Shown piece after piece: positions 51,086-60,449 of a stretch of DNA of 64,000 bases. The DNA lies in assembly GCA_964419935.1 (NCBI GenBank), contig CAYQQJ010000014.1, positions 1 through 64,000 on the forward strand, read 5' to 3'. The notes below the pieces were generated by a model, which was given only the letters and a program-made list of their open reading frames with translations, did not search any database and was not told where the DNA came from. Each line of letters starts with the position of its first letter. The first letter of the stretch is position 1. This stretch comes from CAYQQJ01 sp964419935 (GTDB taxonomy: Bacteria > Pseudomonadota > Gammaproteobacteria > Pseudomonadales > Cellvibrionaceae). The position numbers and the translations under genes are program-made.

Positions 51086-51265
51086 AAACGTGCAAGGCCA
51101 CTCATGGAGTTGAGCATTCCCGCTCAATTTATTCTGTAGCGGCTCTGCCTGACTTTGTGTTTCAGTCTGCGGAATTTTGCCCGGTAAGCTGAGTCCAATA
51201 CGGACCCGGCGCGTCTGAAGTTGAGCGCCGTCTTTCAGAGGGCGCACGGCTGCAGGAGATGGCGC

Positions 51266-51997
51266 ATGGCTAACGCACATATCCATATCGGAACGTCCGG
51301 CTGGAACTATGACGACTGGATAGGGCGTTTTTACCCGGGTGACATCAAAAACCACGAGCTGCTGTCGGAGTACGCTAAAACCTTCAGTACCGTGGAGCTG
51401 AACAACAGTCACTACCAGCTTCCCAAACCCGATGCCGTCCAGGATTGGGTGGACCAATCGCCGAGCAGCTTCATCTTCAGCTGTAAAGCTCATCGTTATA
51501 TTACTCACGCAAAAAAGCTGACCGATCCAGAGGAAGGCCTCGGTCTCATGATGGACGCGCTGCGCCCGCTGGGGAATAAGCTTGGTCCCATTCTGTTTCA
51601 GCTTCCAGGTCGCTGGAAAGTCAATCGGGAGCGTTTGACCAGCTATCTACAGGCTTTACCGAAAGGCTATCGTTACGCGTTTGAGTTCCGGGACACCAGT
51701 TGGCTCTGTCGTGATGTCTACGGCCTGCTGCGTGAGCATCAGGTGGCCTTGTGCTTCTATGATTACAAGGGTTATCGTTCGCCGGAGGAAATCACGGCAG
51801 ATTTTGTGTACATCCGTTTGCACGGCCCCAACCAAGCGGCGTACACCGGCTCATATGACGGGCGGACTTTGGCCGCGTATGCGCGCAAGATCAAAACGTG
51901 GAGTGAATCCGGTATGGATGTATACTGCTACTTCGACAACGACCAGAACGGCTGCGCGCCTGCTGATGCTCGTGATCTGCTGGCCAAGCTCGGCTAG
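51266..51997 (+). CDS. DUF72 (YecE-like) protein
   Basis: 243 residues from ATG 51266, which has AGGAG at ideal spacing; the upstream extension of the frame is not conserved-looking. TIM-barrel DUF72 pattern: IHIGTSGWNYDDWIGRFYPG at the start, STVELNNSHYQLP, FEFRDTSWL and the C-terminal YCYFDNDQNGCAPADA. The biochemical role of the family is unsettled. It is a single gene. Confidence 0.93.
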   Translation: MANAHIHIGTSGWNYDDWIGRFYPGDIKNHELLSEYAKTFSTVELNNSHYQLPKPDAVQDWVDQSPSSFIFSCKAHRYITHAKKLTDPEEGLGLMMDALRPLGNKLGPILFQLPGRWKVNRERLTSYLQALPKGYRYAFEFRDTSWLCRDVYGLLREHQVALCFYDYKGYRSPEEITADFVYIRLHGPNQAAYTGSYDGRTLAAYARKIKTWSESGMDVYCYFDNDQNGCAPADARDLLAKLG

Positions 51998-52074
51998 CTG
52001 TCTTTTTCCTGACAGCGGTGAAAAGGTTCCCTATGAGGTCGCATTGAATACCAGTATTTTCAGGAGGTAACTTT

Positions 52075-52761
52075 ATGTCACTTTTTCCAAAGCGGTGGCC
52101 AGCAACCCACCCCGACCGTATTCAACTCTATTCCCTTGCAACACCCAATGGCCAAAAAGTTGGAATCATGCTTGAAGAAACCGGCCTGCCGTACGAAGCG
52201 CATACCATCGATATCACCGCTGATGATCAATTTGATGAAGACTTCATCGCGCTTAACCCCAATTCAAAGATTCCCGTTATTGTTGACCCCAATGGCCCTG
52301 GTGAGCAGCCGATAAGTTTTATGGAGTCCGGCGCAATATTAATGTACCTCGCGGAAAAGTCCGGCAAATTTCTTTCAGAAGAGCCCCACCAGCGCTGGGA
52401 GACTCTGCAGTGGCTATTCTTTCAGGTGGGTCATGTCGGCCCCATGTTTGGTCAGTTCGGTCACTTCTTTAAATACGCGGCCGATAAAACCCAGGACAGC
52501 TACGGCGTGGATCGCTATAGCAATGAGACCAAGCGATTGTTAACTCTGTTGGACAAGCGGATGGCCGGTCGCGAATGGATTATGGGAGACAACCTGAGTA
52601 TTGCCGACATCGCCATTGTGCCCTGGATCAAAGGCCTGGATTTTTACGATGGCCATCAGCGCTTGCAAACAAATAGTTTCACCAACGTCACCGCCTGGAG
52701 GGACCGGTTCTACGCGCGGCCCGGTGTCATCAAAGGCTCCAAAGTGTGCAGCATTGGGTAA
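52075..52761 (+). CDS. Glutathione S-transferase (YfcG/YghU-like)
   Basis: 228 residues. N-terminal thioredoxin-like domain with LYSLATPNGQKVGIMLEE, the NPNSKIPVIVD cis-proline motif and MESGAILMYLAE for glutathione binding; the C-terminal helical domain contains NLSIADIAIVPW. This is the nu-class pattern of disulfide-bond reductases such as YfcG. AGGAGG precedes the ATG. Confidence 0.92.
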   Translation: MSLFPKRWPATHPDRIQLYSLATPNGQKVGIMLEETGLPYEAHTIDITADDQFDEDFIALNPNSKIPVIVDPNGPGEQPISFMESGAILMYLAEKSGKFLSEEPHQRWETLQWLFFQVGHVGPMFGQFGHFFKYAADKTQDSYGVDRYSNETKRLLTLLDKRMAGREWIMGDNLSIADIAIVPWIKGLDFYDGHQRLQTNSFTNVTAWRDRFYARPGVIKGSKVCSIG

Positions 52762-52898
52762 GTGATGAATGACAAGTGAAAGGTAGTTGGTAATGGTGAA
52801 CAGGTAGCATGAACCGTAGGGCGAAAAAGCATCAAGCGCCTTCCGCCATTCTCATCGCAAAATAACATCGATAAATTCGTTGGGAGCATTGAGCTGTT

Positions 52899-54437
52899 AT
52901 GGAAAATGCCATTGAATCCGTGGTCATTGTTGGTGGTGGCACTGCCGGCTGGATGGCTGCCGCAAGTCTTGCACGATTTCTTCAGGGACGAAGTACGCGC
53001 GTTACCTTGATAGAGTCCGCCGAGATAGGCACAGTGGGTGTTGGAGAATCAACATTGCCCGGCCTTGGCGCATTCAATGCGTCGCTCGGTATCGATGAAG
53101 TTGACTTCGTTAAGAAAACCCACGCCACATTCAAACTGGGAATCGAATTCAGAAATTGGCATCAACCGGACTCATCTTTCTTCCATCCGTTCGCTGACTA
53201 TGGCGTTGCCATGCAGGGTGTGGAGTTTCATCACTACCTGGCACGGCTACGGGCTAATGGTGAACAGCCGGATCTAGCGGAATTTTCCTTCCCTGTGCAA
53301 CTTGCTCGCCTTGGAAAATTTGCGCAGCCCCATGCCGCACCACAGACTCCACTCGCCGACTTCTCCTATGGCTATCAGTTCGACGCGGGCCTCTATGCAC
53401 GTTATTTACGCCATTACGCAGAAGCGCGGCAGGTGACCCGCGTGGAAGGCAAAGTGACCAATGTCAATCTGAATGACTCCAGCGGGTTTATTGACTCGGT
53501 GACCTTGGCCGATGGACAGATTATAGAAGGCGATCTGTTTGTTGATTGTTCCGGCTTTCGCGGGTTGTTGATTGAAGGCGCGCTGCAGACCGGTTATGAA
53601 GATTGGAGTCAGTGGTTGCCGTGTGATCGTGCGATGGCTGTGCGCACCGGGTCCATGGAACGGCCCACACCTTACACCAAAGTTACCGCGCAAACGGCGG
53701 GTTGGCAATGGTGTATACCCTTGCAATACCGTACCGGGAATGGCTACGTTTACTCCAGTGAGTTCACCAACGAAGAGCAGGCTCGGGACACCTTACTTGG
53801 CAATTTGCAAACCCCGCCATTAAGTGAGCCTAAGGAATATCGCTTTGTTACGGGTCGACGCAGGAAGTTCTGGAACAGGAATTGTGTGGCTCTCGGCTTA
53901 GCCAGTGGCTTTCTGGAGCCGTTGGAAAGCACCAGCATTTCATTGATTCAAACTGGCATTACCACCTTGCTGCAATTCTTTCCCGACAAAACGTTCAACC
54001 AATTTGAACAGGATGAAGTAAATCGATTGCATGCGAATGAATTCGAGCGGATACGGGATTTTCTGATTCTGCATTATAAATTGACTGGTCGAACCGACAG
54101 TGATTTCTGGCAGCATTGCCAGTCAATGGAAATTCCTGACAGCCTTGCCGCGAAGATTGCGCTGTTTGAAAGCCGTGGTCATGTGTTGATGCGTGAACTT
54201 GAAGCGTTCGAACCGTCCAGCTGGGTTACTCTATACAACGGCTTTCAGCGTTTTCCGCGAAATTATGATCCACGCGCCAACGTCATGAGTCTGGGTGTGC
54301 TGAAAACCAACATGACGCAAATGCGTCATTCCATCCGCACTGCTGCGGAACAAGCACTGAATCACGAAGAGTTTATTGCCCGCCATTGTGCTGCTGAAGA
54401 GTGTGCTGCAGAAGAGCATTTGGCGACAGCTGAATGA
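52899..54437 (+). CDS. Tryptophan halogenase family flavoprotein (A)
   Basis: 512 residues. FAD site VGGGTAGWMAAASLARFL; catalytic Lys in HATFKLGIEFRNW, matching Lys79 of PrnA-type enzymes; the halogenase motif WQWCIPL (WxWxIP) near residue 270; GLASGFLEPLESTSI near residue 335. All halogenase hallmarks are therefore present. Related genes beside TonB receptors of polysaccharide degraders form a large group whose substrates are mostly unknown. It converges with halogenase B, 50 bases away. Confidence 0.9.
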   Translation: MENAIESVVIVGGGTAGWMAAASLARFLQGRSTRVTLIESAEIGTVGVGESTLPGLGAFNASLGIDEVDFVKKTHATFKLGIEFRNWHQPDSSFFHPFADYGVAMQGVEFHHYLARLRANGEQPDLAEFSFPVQLARLGKFAQPHAAPQTPLADFSYGYQFDAGLYARYLRHYAEARQVTRVEGKVTNVNLNDSSGFIDSVTLADGQIIEGDLFVDCSGFRGLLIEGALQTGYEDWSQWLPCDRAMAVRTGSMERPTPYTKVTAQTAGWQWCIPLQYRTGNGYVYSSEFTNEEQARDTLLGNLQTPPLSEPKEYRFVTGRRRKFWNRNCVALGLASGFLEPLESTSISLIQTGITTLLQFFPDKTFNQFEQDEVNRLHANEFERIRDFLILHYKLTGRTDSDFWQHCQSMEIPDSLAAKIALFESRGHVLMRELEAFEPSSWVTLYNGFQRFPRNYDPRANVMSLGVLKTNMTQMRHSIRTAAEQALNHEEFIARHCAAEECAAEEHLATAE

Positions 54438-54486
54438 TCATGCACGAGCTGTATTGCAAACAGTGCTGTCTGGCTTAACTGTAGCG

Positions 54487-56001
54487 TTACTCCGGTGCTG
54501 CAGCTGTGCAAAACTCCGCAAGAAATTCCCCGTGGGTGCTGACAGAGTCAACGGCCCGTTTGACGGACTTGCGCATTTCCGCGAACGCCTTGTGCAGGTA
54601 ATCCACGTCCATTCTATCCACATCGGGATGATAGGTGTCAGGCATCATATTGAAGCCGTTGTAAATAGCAATCCAGCTCGGTGGGCCGAATATTTCCCGA
54701 GGGTAACGAAGAAGCTCTCCGGTGCGCTTGAACACGTCCATCTTGTGAGCCAGCTCCTGGGGAACCTCCATCTCGCGGCAGTACTTCCATAAGTCGCCGT
54801 CTTCCCGGCCGTTGGCTTTGTAGTGCAATATGAGAAAGTCCCGTACCCGTTCATATTCCAGCGCCGTGGCTTCATTGAACTGATCGATGTGACTTTGGTT
54901 GTACCAGGGGTGCGAGAACGCATGGCGTATTTTTTCGATGCCGGTCTCCACCAGGCCGATGCTTGTACTTTCAAGGGGCTCCAGAAACCCGCTGGCCAGG
55001 CCAAGTGCCACACAGTTTTTGTGCCATGCGCTTTTGCGTCTGCCGGGCAGGAATTTGAACATGCGCGGTTCATGCAGCAACTTGCCGGAGATGTTGCCGG
55101 TCAGGGTGCCGACGGCCTCATCGTCCGTGATGTAGCGACTGCTGTACACGTGACCATTGCCCTGGCGGTACTGCAGGGGAATACGCCACTGCCAGCCCCC
55201 TCTGTGGGCTTGGGTGGTGGTGTAGGGCGGTGGATCGCCCAGTCGTTCGCTCTGCACGGCCACTGCCCGGTCGCAGAGCAGCCATTGGCTCCAATCTTCA
55301 TAGTCCACACCAAGGGCTTCCTTGATCAGTAAGCCGCGAAAACCCGAGCAATCGATAAACAAGTCACCTTTCACCTCCGCGCCTGAATCCAATCGAACGG
55401 AGTGAATAAAGCCATTTTCGCTGTTGAGCTGTACATCAGAGATCTTGGCATCAATGCGCTCGATACCGTGATCCTCCGCATAGCGGCGCATAAGCTTTGC
55501 GAACAGGCCGGCATCAAAATGCAGCGCCCAATCAAACACGGATAACTCTGAAGGCGGATTGGGCGATGGCTCAACAAACTTGTGGTGCCGCGCCAGTGAA
55601 ACACCCAAGGAATACTCGGCCAATTCCGCCGGGTCGCCGCGCTGTTGCAGTTTGAGCCAGTAATGGTGGAAGTCGATGTTGTTGGCTTTTTGACCAAACA
55701 ACCCGAAAGGATGCATAAAGGAGGTGCCGGGTTTGTACCAGTCGATGAATTCGATCCCCAGCTTGCAGGTCGCCTGGGTGGCTTTCATGACTTCAAAATC
55801 ACTCAGGCCCAGTTCACCGTAAAAACGCCGCAGCGTCGGAATCGTTGCTTCACCCACGCCGACGGTGCCAATTTCCGAGGACTCGATCAGGCAGATCTTG
55901 ATGTCAGTAAGCCTGAAGTGTTTGCTCAGGCTGGCTGCCGCCATCCAGCCGGCTGTGCCGCCGCCGACGATCACGATTTTTTTGACGGGGTACGCTTCCA
56001 T
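54487..56001 (-). CDS. Tryptophan halogenase family flavoprotein (B)
   Basis: 504 residues, clearly homologous to the convergent copy. FAD site VGGGTAGWMAAASLSKHF, catalytic Lys in QATCKLGIEFIDW, WQWRIPL for the WxWxIP motif, and the shared GLASGFLEPLESTSI. It follows the TonB receptor gene in the same direction, but a strong terminator lies in the 128-base gap, so it may be made at lower level or from its own promoter. Confidence 0.9.
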   Translation of the reverse strand: MEAYPVKKIVIVGGGTAGWMAAASLSKHFRLTDIKICLIESSEIGTVGVGEATIPTLRRFYGELGLSDFEVMKATQATCKLGIEFIDWYKPGTSFMHPFGLFGQKANNIDFHHYWLKLQQRGDPAELAEYSLGVSLARHHKFVEPSPNPPSELSVFDWALHFDAGLFAKLMRRYAEDHGIERIDAKISDVQLNSENGFIHSVRLDSGAEVKGDLFIDCSGFRGLLIKEALGVDYEDWSQWLLCDRAVAVQSERLGDPPPYTTTQAHRGGWQWRIPLQYRQGNGHVYSSRYITDDEAVGTLTGNISGKLLHEPRMFKFLPGRRKSAWHKNCVALGLASGFLEPLESTSIGLVETGIEKIRHAFSHPWYNQSHIDQFNEATALEYERVRDFLILHYKANGREDGDLWKYCREMEVPQELAHKMDVFKRTGELLRYPREIFGPPSWIAIYNGFNMMPDTYHPDVDRMDVDYLHKAFAEMRKSVKRAVDSVSTHGEFLAEFCTAAAPE

Positions 56002-56051
56002 ATCAAAACCTTATTTTTATTTAATCCAAATCTGGAAGACCTAGCTTATAC

Positions 56052-56091
56052 AAAAAAACCGCTGCAAAAAAGCGAGGCTTTTTTGCAGCGG
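56052..56091 (-). terminator. Rho-independent terminator after the TonB receptor gene
   Basis: A perfect 15-bp stem (56059-56073 with 56077-56091, loop GAG) is followed on the minus strand by seven T residues. It lies about 40 bases beyond the TonB receptor stop and before halogenase B. Confidence 0.9.
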
Positions 56092-56129
56092 CGAAAGGTG
56101 TTGCTGAAATGGAGTGGTTGTATTTCCTA

Positions 56130-59100
56130 TCAGAACGCGGCGCGCACCCCCAAAGCCCAGCGGGCTTCATAGCGATTCTGGAATGCTTTCTGATCTTCGA
56201 ACTCCAGATACGTTTGTTGGAACTCTTCGGTGATATTGGATCCGTTCAAGTACATGGAAATTTCGTCAGTGATGTTGACTGTGATATTGAGATCCAACTG
56301 GCCGTAGTCATCCTGATAGAGGCTTTGGAACCCCGTAGCCTGGTTGCCGATTGTCATCAACCGTGGTGAACGGAAGTTGTACGCTAGTCGAGCAGAACCA
56401 AAGTCGTTTTCCCACCAGGTGACGAAGTTGTAGGTATCTTCGGAGTTGTTGATAAACGGCAACTCCTGTCCGCCAAAGCCTGTTGCATCCTGCGAGCTGT
56501 TCGATCGGGTGTAGTTTACGTCGAAACCCCAATCAGACAGGAACCTCATGTCCGTCAGGTCACTCAAGGCCAGAGTGGCCGCAAGCTCGATGCCTTCCAC
56601 TTCACCGCCAGTGCCTTGTTGTGGAATGGGAGCGATGTACGGACCCCGGTCTATTCCGTCAGCATCTGGTTCTCCAACATTGATGCTACCGGTCTGTACG
56701 AAGCTATCGATTTCGATACGGAACAAAGCGGCGCTTACCAAAGATGCATTGCCGAGGTACCATTCTGCAGAGAAGTCGATGTTATTAGCGCGAGTCGGCT
56801 CCAAGTCCGGGTTGCCCGAAAAGGTCACGCTTGATACGCGCATACAACCACAGTCATCATTGAAAACACGTCCGACTGTTTTACCGCCGCCCCAGCTAAG
56901 AAGATCCAACGGTTGCATTGTTTCACCGTAGGCAAAGCGTAACTTCACATCTTCGATGACGTCATAGGCAAGGTTGACCGACGGTAGCAAATCCGTATAA
57001 CTGCGCTCGGTCACAATGTCACCAGTATCTTCATTGCTACCCGAATGTGGCAGCGCGTCGCCGGCGATGTTCTGCTTGATCAACAGGTCCGTTTCGATCA
57101 CCTTGGCGCCGATGTTGCCGGTCAGTGGTCCCCACTCAAGATTGGCTTGCAGGAAGTAACTGAACTCGTTCAAGCCCACTTTGTAGGTTTGGCCGGGATT
57201 GATGATGCGCTGCTGCGGACCGAAGACTTTCTCCTGGAAAGCGAGCGTGTCGTCGAATGCGCGTGGATCGATCGCCCAGACGCCGGGAATCCCGCTGACG
57301 CCCGTGAAATCATCGACCCAGATCACATCGTTGTGTTCATCGATGCGAGTGGGTGGAAGCAATGTGTAGCCTCGGAATCCGTCGTCATCAGGAATGCCAT
57401 CTTCGTTTGCATCAATAGACAAGTCGGGTACGGGGTTACCGGCGAGATCGAAGCCGGTGACGAATTCTCCCTGTGGCAGGTTTGGATCACAAGCAGTGGT
57501 ACCGGAGGTCTGATCTACGGCTTTCCACTGGGCGTCACAGCCACCCGTTGCATCCAATCCGCCAAAATATGAAAACTGTTCGCGGTCAACATCACGTTCG
57601 CTTTGGCGCAGACCGAAATCCACACTTGTGATAAAGGGCGTATCATCAAACGCATAGTTCCATCGGGTACTGAATGTATTCATGGAACCGTCAGTGTCGG
57701 TATTGCCTTCCGATGAAAATGCGCCAATGTGGTAGGTATCTTTACTGGCCATATATTCGGCGATCGTCATATCCGGCTGACTGCTACTGCTCACGACCTG
57801 ATCGAAACCCGAGAACACAACGTCTTCGCCTGAAGCATCATAGCCAATCATAAAATCCGTGCTATCGATCCCGCCAGGCGAAAATTCGGCAAAACATCCG
57901 CCTTCACTACCGACAGCCACGTCATCGGCGCCACAAAGCTCAGACGGTACTAAACCACCCGGCCCCTGAATCAATCCGCTGTCATCAACATCGAGCATGT
58001 CGCCTTCGCCATAACCATGGCGCATTTGCGCTTTGGCGCTCGATCGAGTGATACGCGCCTGACCTGTGAGTGCGCCACCATTGTCATAATTGAGTTCAAG
58101 GTTGGAGTTTTGAGACAATTCTCTGTTGTAATTCGTTTGTGAAAACGACTGCATACGGTAGGGACGGGCATTGAATTGGTTGACCGTCCGCCAGTTTTGG
58201 ACGCCTGCATCTGTCGTAATAGTGAACTCGTTGGACGCCCAGCCATTTTCCGTGGGATGAGCATAGTTTGTGAACGACGCCCATCGATTGTTCTGGGAGA
58301 ACCCGGCGCGCCGATTCCAGCGGTCTTGGTTGCTGTAGAAATAATCGGCGGTGAGCTCAAAGCCTTCGCCAAGATCGGCCTGAAACGAAACATTCAAGCC
58401 ATCTCGCTGACGCTCCTCTTGTTTATAGAATGCGGCGAAACCTTGCGGAACTACATGGTAGACGTCAGAGTTTACGGGGTCCCAGGTCGTAGGGTCTTCC
58501 GGATCTTCCCATGTGTGGTTATTGTTCGTGGCTCCGATACCACCGTTCTCAGACGTATCAAAATAACCGTTGTAATCTGTCGCGAGATTTTTCTCCGTGG
58601 TAACGGCTGAGACCAGAATGCCAATCTTCTCATTCTGCCAGCTTATTAATCCACTCAAGGTCGGATCAACTTCTTCACTGATGCTGCCGTAATCGGCTTC
58701 AACAGAGCCGGCAAATGACCAACCTTCGTCCATATCGAACGGTCGTCGTGTTTTGAGATTTACAGTCCCTGAAATGCCCTGAGATGTGAGCGTGGCTACA
58801 GGAGATTTATACACCTCTGCGCCAGAAAACAGTTGCGAAGGGAGGTCTCCGAAATCTGCGCTTGAAGAATCGATAGTGGTAGCGCTGAGAAACGTTTCGC
58901 CATTTAAGGAGGTCGCGACGTTCCCGAGTCCGCGAATCTGTACGGGGCCACCTTCGCCAGCGGTACGCTCAACTTGAATGCCGGGAATGCGCTGAAGCGA
59001 GTCGGCAATGGTGACATCGGGTAGCTTGCCAATGTCCTCAGCAGAAATCGCATCGACTACCGAATCCGCAAGACGTTTGGTGTTAATGGAATTTTGTTGG

Positions 59101-59246
59101 GCCGCGTACACACCTTGTACCAGAACTTCTTCGGTCACTAAACCGGCGTCCTGTCCCATGGCTCCGTAACTAACTGATGCCAATAAGCAGGATGAAATGC
59201 TGGAAGCAAGTATTTTCTTTCTGAATCGCCTGGTCGTATGTTCCAT
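56130..59246 (-). CDS. TonB-dependent receptor
   Basis: 1038 residues. Signal peptide at the start (KKILASSISSCLLASVSYG), plug domain with AEDIGKLPDVTIADSLQRIPGIQVER and GPVQIRGLGN, then a long beta-barrel ending in Phe (..RAAF). The plug pattern and length match the Xanthomonas/Caulobacter-type TonB receptors that import oligosaccharides. GAGGAG precedes the ATG. With the hexosaminidase and SMP-30-like genes upstream in the same direction, an amino-sugar or glycan oligomer is a reasonable cargo, not a siderophore. Confidence 0.93.
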   Translation of the reverse strand: MEHTTRRFRKKILASSISSCLLASVSYGAMGQDAGLVTEEVLVQGVYAAQQNSINTKRLADSVVDAISAEDIGKLPDVTIADSLQRIPGIQVERTAGEGGPVQIRGLGNVATSLNGETFLSATTIDSSSADFGDLPSQLFSGAEVYKSPVATLTSQGISGTVNLKTRRPFDMDEGWSFAGSVEADYGSISEEVDPTLSGLISWQNEKIGILVSAVTTEKNLATDYNGYFDTSENGGIGATNNNHTWEDPEDPTTWDPVNSDVYHVVPQGFAAFYKQEERQRDGLNVSFQADLGEGFELTADYFYSNQDRWNRRAGFSQNNRWASFTNYAHPTENGWASNEFTITTDAGVQNWRTVNQFNARPYRMQSFSQTNYNRELSQNSNLELNYDNGGALTGQARITRSSAKAQMRHGYGEGDMLDVDDSGLIQGPGGLVPSELCGADDVAVGSEGGCFAEFSPGGIDSTDFMIGYDASGEDVVFSGFDQVVSSSSQPDMTIAEYMASKDTYHIGAFSSEGNTDTDGSMNTFSTRWNYAFDDTPFITSVDFGLRQSERDVDREQFSYFGGLDATGGCDAQWKAVDQTSGTTACDPNLPQGEFVTGFDLAGNPVPDLSIDANEDGIPDDDGFRGYTLLPPTRIDEHNDVIWVDDFTGVSGIPGVWAIDPRAFDDTLAFQEKVFGPQQRIINPGQTYKVGLNEFSYFLQANLEWGPLTGNIGAKVIETDLLIKQNIAGDALPHSGSNEDTGDIVTERSYTDLLPSVNLAYDVIEDVKLRFAYGETMQPLDLLSWGGGKTVGRVFNDDCGCMRVSSVTFSGNPDLEPTRANNIDFSAEWYLGNASLVSAALFRIEIDSFVQTGSINVGEPDADGIDRGPYIAPIPQQGTGGEVEGIELAATLALSDLTDMRFLSDWGFDVNYTRSNSSQDATGFGGQELPFINNSEDTYNFVTWWENDFGSARLAYNFRSPRLMTIGNQATGFQSLYQDDYGQLDLNITVNITDEISMYLNGSNITEEFQQTYLEFEDQKAFQNRYEARWALGVRAAF

Positions 59247-59338
59247 TCTTGTCTCCTCAGTTATGAATTTTATAATTACCTCATTTTCTGATTACCGCAC
59301 TGCTTACAGACGCCTACCTTCACTGTCTGCAAATTTCG

Positions 59339-60271
59339 TCATTCGACGAGGCTGGACTGTAACATCCAGCTGCGCCCAGGATTCTCAGCCATAAAGGTCT
59401 CAATGGCGCCGCGCTGTTGCATGGTGACAAACACCTGTCGACCATCGGTTCCGCCAAAGGCGACGTTGGTCGGGTGTTGCCCGGTGAGAGGAATTTCCCG
59501 GAGTAATTGGCCGGTGGGTGAAATCATGGCGACCACGCCGGCGCCGTAGCGCGCGACGTAGAGGTTGCCCTGGTCGTCACAGCGCATTCCGTCCAGGCCG
59601 TGATCATTGAATTCAATCAATAATCGCTTATTGGCAACGCTGTCATCGGGAAGAATGTCATACACATAAATTTTGCGTTGCACGCTCTCATTGACGTAAA
59701 GATGCTTGCCGTCGGGGCTCACCTCGACGCCATTGGTGGTTCCCATGTTGTCTTCGAGCAGGGTGGTTTGGCCCCGCGAGTCGATTTTCCATAATTTGCC
59801 GGTGTTATTCTGCCAGTTGGGGTCGCTGGCGTAGAGCGTACCGCTGGCAGTAATGGCAATATCATTGGGCTGATTCATGGCGGGTTCATGGGCGTGAACA
59901 CGAATGGCTTTGGTCTGCATGTCCACTTTCAGAATGTTGTGGCCGATGTAGTCGGCGATATACATATTGTTGTTGGTATCAAAGCGGATTCCATTACCAA
60001 TGCTGTTATTGGGGAGTTCCAGAAAGAGTTCGGCATTATTCTTTGCAGTGACTCTTCCGATGGTTCCATTATTCCGAAAATTGACTGCATAAAGCCTGCC
60101 AGATGCGTCGACAGCCGGACCTTCAACACCTGTGGTGAAAACGCCATCGCCCACCCAGTCCGACGACTGATAGAGCTTAAGCTCGGACACAGGCGTGCTG
60201 CAGCTGCTGGTCAACAGCGCGGCTGTAATCAGGGTTGTTGAAACGGCCTTTTGGGGAATAAGTTGGGTCAC
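59339..60271 (-). CDS. SMP-30/gluconolactonase-like lipoprotein
   Basis: 310 residues from GTG 60271, which has AGGAC upstream; the longer ATG/ACG-side frame to 60397 reads through a terminator and is unlikely. The signal ends in LLTSSC (lipobox). The rest is a six-bladed propeller of the SMP-30 type: EGPAVDASGRLYAVNF, GIRFDTNNNMYIADY, PNDIAITASGTLYASDP, TNGVEVSPDGKHLYVNES and GLDGMRCDDQGNLYVA give the metal-binding Glu, Asn and Asp. It probably opens sugar lactones in the periplasm. The TonB receptor gene follows after 92 bases. Confidence 0.88.
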   Translation of the reverse strand: MTQLIPQKAVSTTLITAALLTSSCSTPVSELKLYQSSDWVGDGVFTTGVEGPAVDASGRLYAVNFRNNGTIGRVTAKNNAELFLELPNNSIGNGIRFDTNNNMYIADYIGHNILKVDMQTKAIRVHAHEPAMNQPNDIAITASGTLYASDPNWQNNTGKLWKIDSRGQTTLLEDNMGTTNGVEVSPDGKHLYVNESVQRKIYVYDILPDDSVANKRLLIEFNDHGLDGMRCDDQGNLYVARYGAGVVAMISPTGQLLREIPLTGQHPTNVAFGGTDGRQVFVTMQQRGAIETFMAENPGRSWMLQSSLVE

Positions 60272-60330
60272 CGGATCTGTCCTCGTTTTTGTAATTTTGA
60301 GTGGATGTTTTGTAACTTTGATATGAAGGC

Positions 60331-60358
60331 AAAAAAAGCGGTGCTGCAAGCAGCACCG
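60331..60358 (-). terminator. Rho-independent terminator between hexosaminidase and SMP-30 genes
   Basis: The 8-bp stem CGGTGCTG/CAGCACCG (60339-60346 with 60351-60358, loop CAAG) is followed on the minus strand by seven T residues (60331-60337). It lies about 90 bases beyond the hexosaminidase stop and 60 bases before the SMP-30 start. Confidence 0.85.
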
Positions 60359-60449
60359 GAAAGACAAGGGGAGCACGCCTTCCAAAAGGACGGTCAATCC
60401 CTGACCATCGTAAAAACACTGAGTGGCGTCTCAGTCGAAACAGGCGCCG

